Below, one piece after another: positions 37,068 through 45,779 of a stretch of 64,000 bases of DNA (the first letter of the stretch is position 1; every line of letters starts with the position of its first letter). The stretch is from Methylocella silvestris BL2 (lineage in GTDB: Bacteria > Pseudomonadota > Alphaproteobacteria > Rhizobiales > Beijerinckiaceae), in contig NC_011666.1 of the NCBI RefSeq assembly GCF_000021745.1, positions 3,623,001-3,687,000 of the forward strand, in the 5' to 3' direction. The notes beneath the pieces were generated by a model. That model saw nothing but the letters and a program-made list of their open reading frames with translations. It ran no database searches and was not told where the DNA came from. Both the position numbers and the translations under genes were made by a program.

Positions 37068-37750
37068 CCTATCCCAAGGGAACATTCATCCGCAATACGA
37101 CCGTGACGCGGATAAATCACTGGCTCACGGGCGGCTGTTTCGTGCTGCTGGTCTTGTCCGGCCTCTCGATGTTCGACCCGATGCTGTTCTTTCTGTCGGG
37201 CCTGTTCGGCGGGGGCCAGTCGGCGCGCGCGATCCATCCGTGGATCGGCTGCGTGCTTCTCGTGAGCTACCTCGGTCTGATGATCCAGTTCTGGCGCGAC
37301 AATATGTGGAATCGCGACGATCTCGCCTGGATGAAGGCGATCGACAAGGTCCTCGTCAATGAGGAGGAGGGGGTTCCCGAAGTCGGCCGCTTCAACGCCG
37401 GCCAGAAATTCGTGTTCTGGTCGATGGCGCTGTTGGTGCCTGTGCTTTTCTTGACCGGCCTCGTCATCTGGGAATATTATTTTTCAACCTACACTACAAT
37501 CGAGCTGCAGCGCGCGGCCGTGCTGATCCACAGCCTCGCCGCCTTCGCCGCGATCATTGTCTGGATCATTCATGTCTATGCCGCGATCTGGGTCAGGGGC
37601 TCGATGCGGGCGATGACGCAAGGCTATGTTACGCCGGGCTGGGCGTTCCGGCATCACCGCAAATGGCTGCGCAGCCTCATCGCGACGAACTCGATCGGGC
37701 CGCGGCCGCGGACCGGCGACGATTCGCCAAGGCCATTGGAGCGCCCATGA
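37064..37750 (+). CDS. fdnI: Formate dehydrogenase-N gamma subunit (cytochrome b556)
   Basis: This 228-residue membrane protein has four predicted helices and the family's N-terminal [20 protein letters not shown], with further His residues ([42 protein letters not shown]) placed for two b hemes. It anchors the complex and passes electrons to the quinone pool. It is the third gene of the operon, overlapping fdnH by 4 bases. Confidence 0.93.
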   Translation: MTYPKGTFIRNTTVTRINHWLTGGCFVLLVLSGLSMFDPMLFFLSGLFGGGQSARAIHPWIGCVLLVSYLGLMIQFWRDNMWNRDDLAWMKAIDKVLVNEEEGVPEVGRFNAGQKFVFWSMALLVPVLFLTGLVIWEYYFSTYTTIELQRAAVLIHSLAAFAAIIVWIIHVYAAIWVRGSMRAMTQGYVTPGWAFRHHRKWLRSLIATNSIGPRPRTGDDSPRPLERP

Positions 37751-37772
37751 GATCGCGCATAAGGGCGTCTAA

Positions 37773-38702
37773 GTGAGGCAGGGCGAGGTCGCCCCCAAAG
37801 GCGCCTGGATCGGCGATCCTCAGGGCGGCGTCAAGGCGCCGGAGCCGCTGCTGCTGCCCAACCCTTTGACTCGGTTTACGCGCAGCGCCGCGCGGCTGCG
37901 ACATCTATCGGACGGCCATCCGCTGATGGAATGGCTGCGCTTCATGGCTCAGCTGTCGGACGCCCAGCACGCCGCGGCCCTTGCCTTGGGTCCGCTCGCC
38001 GCGCCGGATGCTATGGCCGTGGAGCGGGCGGTCGACGCCCGCATGCCGCCGCTCGCCGCCGACGGGCATCGCCGCAATCCGATATGGCGCGAAGGCCTCG
38101 CCGTCTTGCTGGGCCATCTCGACCAGCCCGCCGCGCCCGAGCCGGCGCTCTCGCTCATGGCGGCTCTGCGCCAATGCGACGCTGGCGCGATTGAGGCCCA
38201 TGCCGATGACTTTCTGCATGGTGAGATCGAGCCGCAGCAGATCGGCGCGACGCTCTATATCGCCGCCGCGCTGCAGGTCTATTTCACGCTTTCGGCCGCC
38301 GCGCTCCCTGCGGCTTCGCTGCGGCTGCTGCCGCAGCGCGGGCTTTGCCCCTGTTGCGGTTCGACGCCCGTCGCGGGCGTCATCACCGCGTCGGGGACGA
38401 CGCCGGGAACGCGCTATCTCTATTGTTCGCTGTGCTCGACCGCCTGGAACCATGTGCGCGCCATCTGCATCACCTGCGGCGAGTCGCGTTCCCTTTCTCT
38501 GAAGGGAATTGAAGGCGATTCCGGCGCGATCAAGGCCGAGGTTTGCGACGCCTGCCACAGCTACGCGAAGATGCTTTATTCCGCCCGAGACATGGAGGTC
38601 GATCCTTATGCGGACGACCTTGCGACGCTCGGGCTCGATCTCCTTGTCACGGAAGCGGGCTGGGCGCGCCACGCGCCAAATCCGCTGCTGCTCAGCGCGT
38701 AG
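37773..38702 (+). CDS. fdhE: Formate dehydrogenase accessory protein FdhE
   Basis: The 309-residue protein has the FdhE set of cysteine pairs: LCPCCGSTPVAG, YCSLCSTAWNHVRAICITCGES and VCDACHSYAKML, likely a rubredoxin-like iron site. FdhE assists maturation of respiratory formate dehydrogenases. The start is a GTG at 37773 with AGGG upstream. It lies 22 bases after fdnI and completes the operon. Confidence 0.92.
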   Translation: MRQGEVAPKGAWIGDPQGGVKAPEPLLLPNPLTRFTRSAARLRHLSDGHPLMEWLRFMAQLSDAQHAAALALGPLAAPDAMAVERAVDARMPPLAADGHRRNPIWREGLAVLLGHLDQPAAPEPALSLMAALRQCDAGAIEAHADDFLHGEIEPQQIGATLYIAAALQVYFTLSAAALPAASLRLLPQRGLCPCCGSTPVAGVITASGTTPGTRYLYCSLCSTAWNHVRAICITCGESRSLSLKGIEGDSGAIKAEVCDACHSYAKMLYSARDMEVDPYADDLATLGLDLLVTEAGWARHAPNPLLLSA

Positions 38703-38711
38703 GCCTCACCC

Positions 38712-39764
38712 CTAAAATTTCAGCCAGACCGCCAGCAATCCCGCGGCGACGCCAAATCCGACGACACAGACCGTGACCAGCGCGAGCGTCACGGGCCGGA
38801 ATGAGCGCGCGAGCATCGCCAGCGAGGGCGCGCTGATCGGCGGCAGGGTCATCAGCAGGGCGCCTGCGGGACCGACGCCCATGCCGAGCGAAAGCATCGC
38901 CTGGATGATCGGCACTTCGCCGGCGGTCGGAATGACGAAGATCATTCCCGCGACGGCAAAGGCGACGATCCAGAAAAGGCTATTGTCGATCTCAGGGCCG
39001 ATCTGTGGAAACAGCCACGCGCGCGCAGCCCCGAGAAGCAGGATCAGCACGATATATTCCGGGACAAGCCGCAGCGTCATGCGCCACAGGATCTGCATCC
39101 AGCGCAGGAAGGGGCCTGTGTCGGGCTCTGTCTCCTTGAAGGCGGCGAGCTGGGCCTCGGCTGCCGCGATTTCCTGGGGGCTCGCCAGCCGGTTGGCGAG
39201 ATAGCCAAGCCCGAACACCATGAGAACGCCGAGCAGGAGTCGGAGCCCGGTCCAATTCCAGCCGAGCACGAAGCCCATGAAGACGAGCGCCGCCGGGTTC
39301 AACACCGTATTGCCGAGCCAGAAGGCGATGGCGGCGCCGGGCGACGCCTGCCGTTCGCGCAGGCCAACGACGACGGGCGCTGCGCAGCAGGTGCACATCA
39401 TGCCGGGAATCGACAACAGGCCGCCGGCGGCGACGCTGCCAAATCCCGTGCGGCCAAGCACCCTCGCCACCCAATTTGGTGGGATCAGCGCCTGCACCGC
39501 CGAACCAAGCAGAAGGCCAAGCACCATCGCTTGCCAGATCGCTTTGCCGTAAGCGAAAGCGTAGCCAAGCGCGGCGTCGAGCGAAGGCGCTGGCGGGCCG
39601 CTCGCCTTTCCCATCAGGATCGACTGGCCGATCGAATGCGTTTCCGCCGCGACAAAGGCCCTGTTGTAATAGGGGAACCATTTTACATAAAAAAGCCCGG
39701 CAATGGCGATCAGCAGAAACGTCATCCATCCGAATACCGGATTAACCTCTTGCCGCGTAGTCAT
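38712..39764 (-). CDS. DUF318/YraQ-ArsP-type permease
   Basis: This 350-residue protein with about eight membrane helices has the hallmark cysteine motif [16 protein letters not shown] and [20 protein letters not shown]. Related ArsP proteins export trivalent organoarsenicals through the Cys motif; other members have unknown substrates. It converges on fdhE (gap of 9 bases) and diverges from selD, so it lies between formate dehydrogenase and selenium genes. Transport of a selenium or thiol-reactive compound is a guess from context. Confidence 0.85.
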
Positions 39765-39932
39765 GACCGTGTCTCGTCGTGTGTGGACGCGTTGTGGCTT
39801 GCACAGCGTAACTCACAGGCCTTCGCTTTGTCGACGCCTGCAATCGTCGCGCTTGATCGACATGCGACGGATGTCGATATACTGCTGATCAAGCTTTCGT
39901 CGCCGCGCGCCGCCGCCGCAGAAAGGTCCGCA

Positions 39933-40979
39933 ATGCTCGATGCTCCCGTGCGCCTCACCGATCTCGCCCATGGCGGCGGCTGCGGCTGTAAACTGGCGCC
40001 CTCCGTTCTGCAGCAGCTCCTCGCCAATCAACCTCAGGCTGCGCCTTATGCGCAGCTTCTGGTCGGCACGGAGACCGGCGACGACGCGGCAGTCTGGCAG
40101 ATCGACGAGGAGCGCTGCGTCATCGCCACGACCGACTTCTTCATGCCGATGGTCGACGATCCGCGGGATTTCGGCCGCATCGCGGCGGCCAATGCGCTGT
40201 CGGATATTTACGCCATGGGCGGAACGCCGATCATGGCGCTGGCCATTCTCGGAATGCCGCTCGGAAAGCTGCCGATTGAAACCGTGCGCGCGATCCTTGC
40301 GGGCGGCGCCTCGATCTGCGCCGAGGCCAGCATTCCTGTCGCGGGGGGCCATTCGATCGACTCGCCGGAGCCGATCTACGGACTTGCGGTCGTCGGGCTT
40401 TGCGCCGTCAGCGATATCCGCCGCAATTCGGGCGCGCGCCCCGGCGACGCGCTGATCCTGACCAAGGGCATCGGCGTCGGCGTCTATTCGGCGGCGTTCA
40501 AGAAGCAGGCGCTGAGTAATGCGGCCTATGAAGAGATGATGGCCTCGACGACGCTGTTGAACCGCGTCGGCCACAAGCTGGCGAAGGACGACGACGTCCA
40601 CGCCATGACGGATGTGACCGGCTTCGGCCTGCTTGGCCATGGCGTCGAGCTCGCGCGCGGCGGAGGCGTCGCGCTCGACATCGATTTCGCCCGCATCCCT
40701 TTCCTGAAGGAGGCTCAGGAGCTGGCCGAGGCCGGCCTAATTACCGGAGCCTCCGGACGCAACTGGGCGAGCTATGGCGACGCCGTTGTGCTGCCGGCTG
40801 AAACGCCGGACTGGCGGCGCGCGCTGCTGACCGATCCGCAGACCTCCGGCGGGCTCCTCATCGCCTGCGCTCCGGAGCGCGCCGAAGCGATCCGCGGGAC
40901 CATCGAGGCTGCGGGCTTTCCTCGCGCGACGATCATCGGCGCCGTCGCCGCGGGCGAGCCAGCCGTCCGGATCGGCTGA
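39933..40979 (+). CDS. selD: Selenide, water dikinase (selenophosphate synthetase)
   Basis: This 348-residue protein begins the SelD family core at [21 protein letters not shown]; the position that is Sec or Cys in the family is Cys here. Gly-rich ATP sites ([25 protein letters not shown]) and [11 protein letters not shown] are present. The enzyme uses ATP and selenide to make selenophosphate, the Se donor for SelA. The ATG at 39933 has AAGG upstream; an open frame extends further back but overlaps the divergent permease gene. Confidence 0.96.
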
Positions 40980-40985
40980 CGCCCA

Positions 40986-41369
40986 TTACTGTTTGGCTAT
41001 TTCCTCAAGCTTGAGCCGCAAACCCTGCGCGTTGAAAAACGCGCCCTCGTTCAGGAGCGACCGGTCCTTGGCGAGATGGCGTCCGAGCGCCGCCAGCCGC
41101 CGTCCCGCGGTCGCGTCGTCCACCAGCCCCGCCCGGTCCGCCTGAAAAAAAGCCGCGCCGTTCCAGCGCGCGCCGGAGGCGGCGAACAGGGCGGTCATAT
41201 CCGGCCATCGCGTCGCATCGCCGATGACATGGAGATAGGACGAGGCGGCGAGATCGACCGAAGTCGCGCCAATCTCCACGAGCACGATCAGCATGGTGAA
41301 GGCGCCGGTCCGTTCGAAGACGCCAGCGAGCCAGTCATCGAAATCAACGAGGCGAGGCGGCGCGCTCAT
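40986..41369 (-). CDS. Unknown small protein coupled to selB
   Basis: This 127-residue protein is not recognised. It starts with ATGA overlapping the selB stop codon, so it is translated directly after SelB. It contains a short hydrophobic stretch (FTMLIVLVEIGATSVDLAAS) and a mixed helical remainder (AGRRLAALGRHLAKDRSLLNEGAFFNAQGLRLKLEEIAKQ). There is no signal peptide, cysteine pair or recognisable motif. Its position suggests a role in selenocysteine incorporation or formate dehydrogenase maturation; this is inference. Confidence 0.7.
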   Translation of the reverse strand: MSAPPRLVDFDDWLAGVFERTGAFTMLIVLVEIGATSVDLAASSYLHVIGDATRWPDMTALFAASGARWNGAAFFQADRAGLVDDATAGRRLAALGRHLAKDRSLLNEGAFFNAQGLRLKLEEIAKQ

Positions 41370-43441
41370 GTCCCACCCCGTGGAGGGAACAGGGAATTTG
41401 GCGGAAGAGAATGGGAGTCGAACCCACCTGAAACAGTCTCGCTGCCCCACCCGGATTTGAAGTCCGGACGCCCCACCGGGGACGATTCTCCTCCGTCCGC
41501 GCCCGATGATGGCCTCGGGGCGCCAAACAAGTCCAGCCGGCGGGGATCCAGCCGGCGAAGATCGCCCTTATGCACAGTGACGCCATGGCGATCGAAAAAT
41601 TCGAGGATCTGGATCGCCACCTTGCGGCCATTGCCGAGCAGATCGCGAAATTGCGCCGCCGTGAAAGCGCCGTCCGGCTGGGCGCCCGCGAGTTTAGCGA
41701 TGATGTCCGTCATTTCATGGACGATGGGGCGCAAGAAGAAATGGTCGTGCGCGACCTCATCCGCGAGGCCCATCCGCCCGGCGAGCTTCAACAGGCGGCG
41801 CACGTCGCCCTCCAGCCGTCCTGTCGCCGCTGCGATATCGCGCACCCTTGGCGGACGAAACCGCGCATCGCCGCCAAGCAACGGGGCAATGGCCTCCCAC
41901 GCCGCTTCATCCTTCGGCGCGAAACGCGCCTCATGCGCGGCGAGCCTGACAAACGAGCCGTCGAGGGCGATCGCCATCTCCCGCGCCGCCTTTTGCAGCG
42001 CCGCGAGGAAGGCGGGCGCGGGCAGGCGCGGGAGCAAAAAGAGCCGAAGCTTTTCCCGTCCGATTCCCTGAAGGTCCGGATTTTCGATATGAAAGGCGGA
42101 GAGTCTCTCCATGATGCTCGTCATGAAATCTCGCCACCTTGCGGCAGAAATGGCGAAGCGGGTCGCGCCCGCTGGCAGAACGACCAGGCTCAACGCCTTT
42201 TCCAGCTCCTCCGTCTGCGCCTCGCTCAAAACCCGGTCGCCTGCGAAAATCGCGAGGTCCGCGGTAAACGGCGCCGTCTCCAAAAGAGCGCCGAAGGCCG
42301 AGCGCGGATCTTCAAGCGCAAGCGCGGCGCGCTGCGCTGCGCGCTCGGGCGTTCGCCGGCGTCGCAAAGGCGGACGCAGATCGATGAAGACGCCCCCGCC
42401 GATGGTGCGCTGCGCCGACACGTCGCGGATCACATAGCGGTCCTGCGCCGCGGCGGCGATCGGCGCGTCGAGCGCAAGCTGGACGTCAGCCGAGGCGCCC
42501 GGCCGGATCGGCTCGTCGCCGAGCAGAACAATGCGCGCGCCGACCTCGGCGGCGGCGTGGTGCAGCCGCACCGGAAACCATTGGCCGATCGGTTTGGCTT
42601 CATGAGCCAAAATCCGTAGTCGGGCGTCGATACGGTCCGTCGGCGCATGCAGCCCGGGGTCAAGCACGATATCGCCGCGCTGAACCGTCTCTTTCGACAC
42701 GTCGGGGCCGGCGAGATTGAGCGCGCAGCGATCGCCCGCCCTGCCGCTCTCGGCGGGTCTGTTTTGCGCATGCAGCGAGCGCACGCGCGCCGGGACGCCC
42801 GAAGGGCTGATCATGACATGGTCGCCGACATGCACCGATCCCGATAGAACGGCGCCAGTCACCACCACGCCAACGCCCTGCAGCGTAAAGGAACGGTCGA
42901 CCGGCAGCCGGAAGCGGCCTTGCGCCGGTCGCGTGGTCTCCGCAATCGCTGTGGCGACAAGCCGGGCGCGCAGTTGGTCGATCCCCGCGCCGGTCAGCGT
43001 CGAGACCGCTGCGACATCGGCGCCCTCCAGCGCGGTTCCGGCGACCGCCCGCTGGATCTCGGCCTCCACTTCCGCGAGCCGACCGGGGCCCGTAAGATCA
43101 GCCTTGGTGATGACGATAAGGCCGCGCGCAATGCCGAGCAGATCGATGATGGCGAGATGCTCCAGCGTCTGCGGTTTGATCCCATCATCAGCGGCGACCG
43201 CGAGAAGAACGAAATCGATCCCGCTCGCGCCGGCCAGCATCGTGTGCACGAAGCGCTCATGGCCCGGAACATCGACGAAGCCGAGCGTTTGTCCGCCCTC
43301 GACCGGCAGATAGGCAAAGCCGAGATCGATGGTCATGCCGCGCGCTTTTTCCTGCGCGAGGCGATCGCCCTCGACCCCTGTCAGAGCCTTGACGAGGGCG
43401 GTCTTGCCATGGTCGATATGGCCGGCGACGCCAATAATCAT
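41366..43441 (-). CDS. selB: Selenocysteine-specific elongation factor SelB, frame runs through selC
   Basis: The N-terminal GTPase has G1 GHIDHGKT (residues 7-14), DVPGHERF (57-64) and TKAD (112-115), followed by two beta-barrel domains and C-terminal winged-helix repeats that bind the SECIS. SelB brings Sec-tRNA to UGA codons. The winged-helix part ends near DPRRLDLFG; the frame then runs about 50 residues further, and codons 650-681 are the tRNA-Sec gene itself. The stop (TGA) overlaps the next gene's ATG. The tail is not expected in the family. Confidence 0.93.
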   Translation of the reverse strand: MIIGVAGHIDHGKTALVKALTGVEGDRLAQEKARGMTIDLGFAYLPVEGGQTLGFVDVPGHERFVHTMLAGASGIDFVLLAVAADDGIKPQTLEHLAIIDLLGIARGLIVITKADLTGPGRLAEVEAEIQRAVAGTALEGADVAAVSTLTGAGIDQLRARLVATAIAETTRPAQGRFRLPVDRSFTLQGVGVVVTGAVLSGSVHVGDHVMISPSGVPARVRSLHAQNRPAESGRAGDRCALNLAGPDVSKETVQRGDIVLDPGLHAPTDRIDARLRILAHEAKPIGQWFPVRLHHAAAEVGARIVLLGDEPIRPGASADVQLALDAPIAAAAQDRYVIRDVSAQRTIGGGVFIDLRPPLRRRRTPERAAQRAALALEDPRSAFGALLETAPFTADLAIFAGDRVLSEAQTEELEKALSLVVLPAGATRFAISAARWRDFMTSIMERLSAFHIENPDLQGIGREKLRLFLLPRLPAPAFLAALQKAAREMAIALDGSFVRLAAHEARFAPKDEAAWEAIAPLLGGDARFRPPRVRDIAAATGRLEGDVRRLLKLAGRMGLADEVAHDHFFLRPIVHEMTDIIAKLAGAQPDGAFTAAQFRDLLGNGRKVAIQILEFFDRHGVTVHKGDLRRLDPRRLDLFGAPRPSSGADGGESSPVGRPDFKSGWGSETVSGGFDSHSLPPNSLFPPRGGT
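41399..41494 (-). tRNA. selC: tRNA-Sec (selenocysteine, anticodon UCA)
   Basis: The 96-base sequence folds as tRNA-Sec: an 8-bp acceptor stem (GGAGGAGA with TCTCTTCC, one G-T pair), an anticodon arm GGACTTCAAATCC with UCA at 41458-41460, a long variable arm, the T arm GTGGGTTCGACTCCCA-like sequence and an encoded CCA at 41399-41401. The 8-bp acceptor and long extra arm are diagnostic. It lies wholly inside the 3' part of the selB frame on the same strand. Confidence 0.93.
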
Positions 43442-44214
43442 GCCGCCTCGAGCTTCTGCCGCGCCCGCCCTTCGGCGTCTGCGATCTGCTGCGGCGAGAG
43501 CGCCGCGCGGGCGGCCCCGACGAAAGGCGCGGCCAGCGCGCTGCCGCCGGTCTCTCCGCGCAGCAGCCAGATCAGCGCCTCGCTCTGATCAGCCGGCGCG
43601 CCGGCGCCCAGATGGAGCGCCGCGCCCAGCATCGCCTGCGCATCGGCTTCGCCGAGCAAAGCGGCGCGCCGCCACCAGGCGACGGCGGCCGACGCGTCCC
43701 GCTCGACCCCGGTTGCGTTGTGGTAGAACATGCCTAGTCGGGCCATCGCTGCGGCGACGCCGTTTTCGGCGGCGGCGAGCGCGAGGCGCCGCGATTCGTC
43801 CAGATTGGCCGGGATCAACCGGCCCTCGAGCAACATCCAGCTCAGCATGTCCTGCGCCGGCCCATCTCCCTGTTCGGCGGCGGCGCGGTAGAGTTCGGCG
43901 GCTCTCACGCCGTCGCTCTCAACGCCGCTCCCCTTGAAATAGGCGGTGGCGAGGTTCCGCTGCCCCACCGGATCGCCGGCTTCCGCGGCAAGGGCCAGCC
44001 ATTTCAGCGCGAGGGCAGAGTCGCGCGCGACGCCGAGTCCTTCAGAAAAACAGGCGCCGATATTGTTTTGCGCGCGCGCCACTCCAGCGTGGGCGAGCGG
44101 TCCCCATATCGCCAGCGCGGCCGCGTAATCGCCGGCGTCGGCGGCCGCGCGCGCCTTGGCCATCACGGCGGCGACGTCTTCGCGGCCCCTTGTCAGTCGC
44201 TCAAGCCAGCGCAT
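43438..44214 (-). CDS. Sel1/tetratricopeptide-repeat protein in the selA-selB operon
   Basis: This 258-residue protein has at least five Sel1-like repeats, for example [34 protein letters not shown] and [35 protein letters not shown]. Such repeats form helical solenoids that bind other proteins. No signal peptide is evident. It overlaps selA by 14 bases and selB by ATGA, so it is part of the selenium operon. Its role there is unknown; scaffold or adaptor is inference. Confidence 0.85.
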   Translation of the reverse strand: MRWLERLTRGREDVAAVMAKARAAADAGDYAAALAIWGPLAHAGVARAQNNIGACFSEGLGVARDSALALKWLALAAEAGDPVGQRNLATAYFKGSGVESDGVRAAELYRAAAEQGDGPAQDMLSWMLLEGRLIPANLDESRRLALAAAENGVAAAMARLGMFYHNATGVERDASAAVAWWRRAALLGEADAQAMLGAALHLGAGAPADQSEALIWLLRGETGGSALAAPFVGAARAALSPQQIADAEGRARQKLEAA

Positions 44215-45643
44215 CGGCGTCAAGCGCGGAAAGGGACGACAAAAACCCCGCCTCATCGGTGAGACAGCGCAGATCGAGCAACAGGCCGCCATCCTCGATG
44301 CGACCGATTATGGGCCTTGCGAGCGCCCGCAAGGCGCCCGCTAGCCGCTCGAGCGAACGGCTTCCATTGGTGGGGCGGATGATCAGGCCCGCACTCTCGA
44401 TCGTATCGAGCGGAAGCGCGCCGGAACCGACCTGGCTGCGGCAAAGGCGAAGCGCGACCTGATAGGCCGGCTCGACCGCCACCGCCGCGGCAGGCAGGAG
44501 ACGGCGCGCCTGCGCTTCGATCTCCGCCAGCGGCCGGGCCAGCAGCCGCAGGGTCGGCAGCCGCTCCGCGAGCCGATCCGGATCGCGATAGAGTTTCAGC
44601 GTCGCCTCGATCGCCGCCAGCCGGATCTTGTCGACCCGGAGCGCGCGCTTCATCGGATTGCGGTTGACGGCCTCGATCAGCGCGCGGGCGCCGACGATGA
44701 AGCCCGCCTGCGGACCGCCGAGCAATTTGTCGCCGGAAAAGGTCACGAGCCCGGAGCCCTCCCGCACCGCCTCGCGCACTGTCGGCTCTCTTTGCAGCCC
44801 GTAACGCGACAGATCGATCAACGTGCCCGAGCCGAGATCGTTCATCAGCGGCACATTCGCCTGTCCCGCCAGGGCGGCGAGCTCCGCTGCGCCGACCTCG
44901 GCGGTAAAGCCCTCGATGCGGTAGTTCGAGGTGTGCACTTTCAGGATCACCCCGGTTTGCGCGCTGAGCGCCACGCGGTAATCCTTAAGATGGGTGCGAT
45001 TCGTCGTGCCGACCTCCACAAGCTTCGCGCCGGCGCGGGCCATGATGTCCGGCATGCGGAAGGCGCCGCCGATTTCGATCAGTTCGCCGCGCGACACGAT
45101 CGCCTCGCGGCCGGCGGCCAGCGTGTTGAGACAGAGCAGCACGGCAGCCGCATTGTTGTTGACGAGCGTCGCATCCTCCGCGCCGGTGAGCTCGCAGAGC
45201 AGGGCGCGGACATGATCGTCGCGCTCGCCGCGCTTGCCGGTTTCGAGGTCGAACTCAAGCGCGACCGGATCGCGCATCGCGGCGACGGCGGCCTCGATCG
45301 CCGCCTCAGCCAGCACCGCGCGGCCGAGATTGGTGTGCAGCACCGTGCCGGTGAGGTTGAACAGCGGCCGCATGTTGGAGAGCTCGTCCGCCTCGAGCGA
45401 TGCTTCCGCCGCCCGCGCCAGCACGGCGGCGTCGGGCGCGTGGGAGGCGCCGCCGGCGATGGCCGCGCGCGCATCCGCCAGCGCGGCGCGGACGGCGTCG
45501 GTCGAGGCGGCGCGCCCAAAACGCTCCAGCATCGCGAGCGCTGCGGGCGCCTTCAAAACGGCGTCGACGGACGGGAGATCGCGCAGGCGGCCGGAGCTGG
45601 ATCCTTCCATCAGAGCCTCAGGCGCCGAAACGATCTGCGCCAA
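44201..45643 (-). CDS. selA: L-seryl-tRNA(Sec) selenium transferase
   Basis: The 480-residue PLP enzyme has the SelA core: FNLTGTVLHTNLGRAVLAE, RDDHVRALLCELTGAEDATLVNNNAAAVLL, and the PLP lysine K306 in TFSGDKLLGGPQAG. It converts seryl-tRNA(Sec) to selenocysteyl-tRNA(Sec) with selenophosphate from SelD. It is the first gene of the minus-strand selenium operon, followed with overlap by the Sel1-repeat gene and selB. Length and motifs are normal. Confidence 0.96.
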   Translation of the reverse strand: MAQIVSAPEALMEGSSSGRLRDLPSVDAVLKAPAALAMLERFGRAASTDAVRAALADARAAIAGGASHAPDAAVLARAAEASLEADELSNMRPLFNLTGTVLHTNLGRAVLAEAAIEAAVAAMRDPVALEFDLETGKRGERDDHVRALLCELTGAEDATLVNNNAAAVLLCLNTLAAGREAIVSRGELIEIGGAFRMPDIMARAGAKLVEVGTTNRTHLKDYRVALSAQTGVILKVHTSNYRIEGFTAEVGAAELAALAGQANVPLMNDLGSGTLIDLSRYGLQREPTVREAVREGSGLVTFSGDKLLGGPQAGFIVGARALIEAVNRNPMKRALRVDKIRLAAIEATLKLYRDPDRLAERLPTLRLLARPLAEIEAQARRLLPAAAVAVEPAYQVALRLCRSQVGSGALPLDTIESAGLIIRPTNGSRSLERLAGALRALARPIIGRIEDGGLLLDLRCLTDEAGFLSSLSALDADALA

Positions 45644-45779
45644 ACATGAGAAACGGGCCGCGCATAGATCGCTTCCCGGTGATGCGTCCCGCCAAATTAC
45701 GTCCGCCCGGGCGGACCGGCAAGGTCAGGCCGAGCTTAAAACGCGGCGGCCCGGATGCGCCTGAAGCCGCGTTGCCTTC

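Noticed and set aside
39531-39932. An upstream extension of selD
   Set aside because: It runs antisense to the permease gene and is low-quality protein sequence; the SelD core starts at 39933 with a ribosome-binding site.
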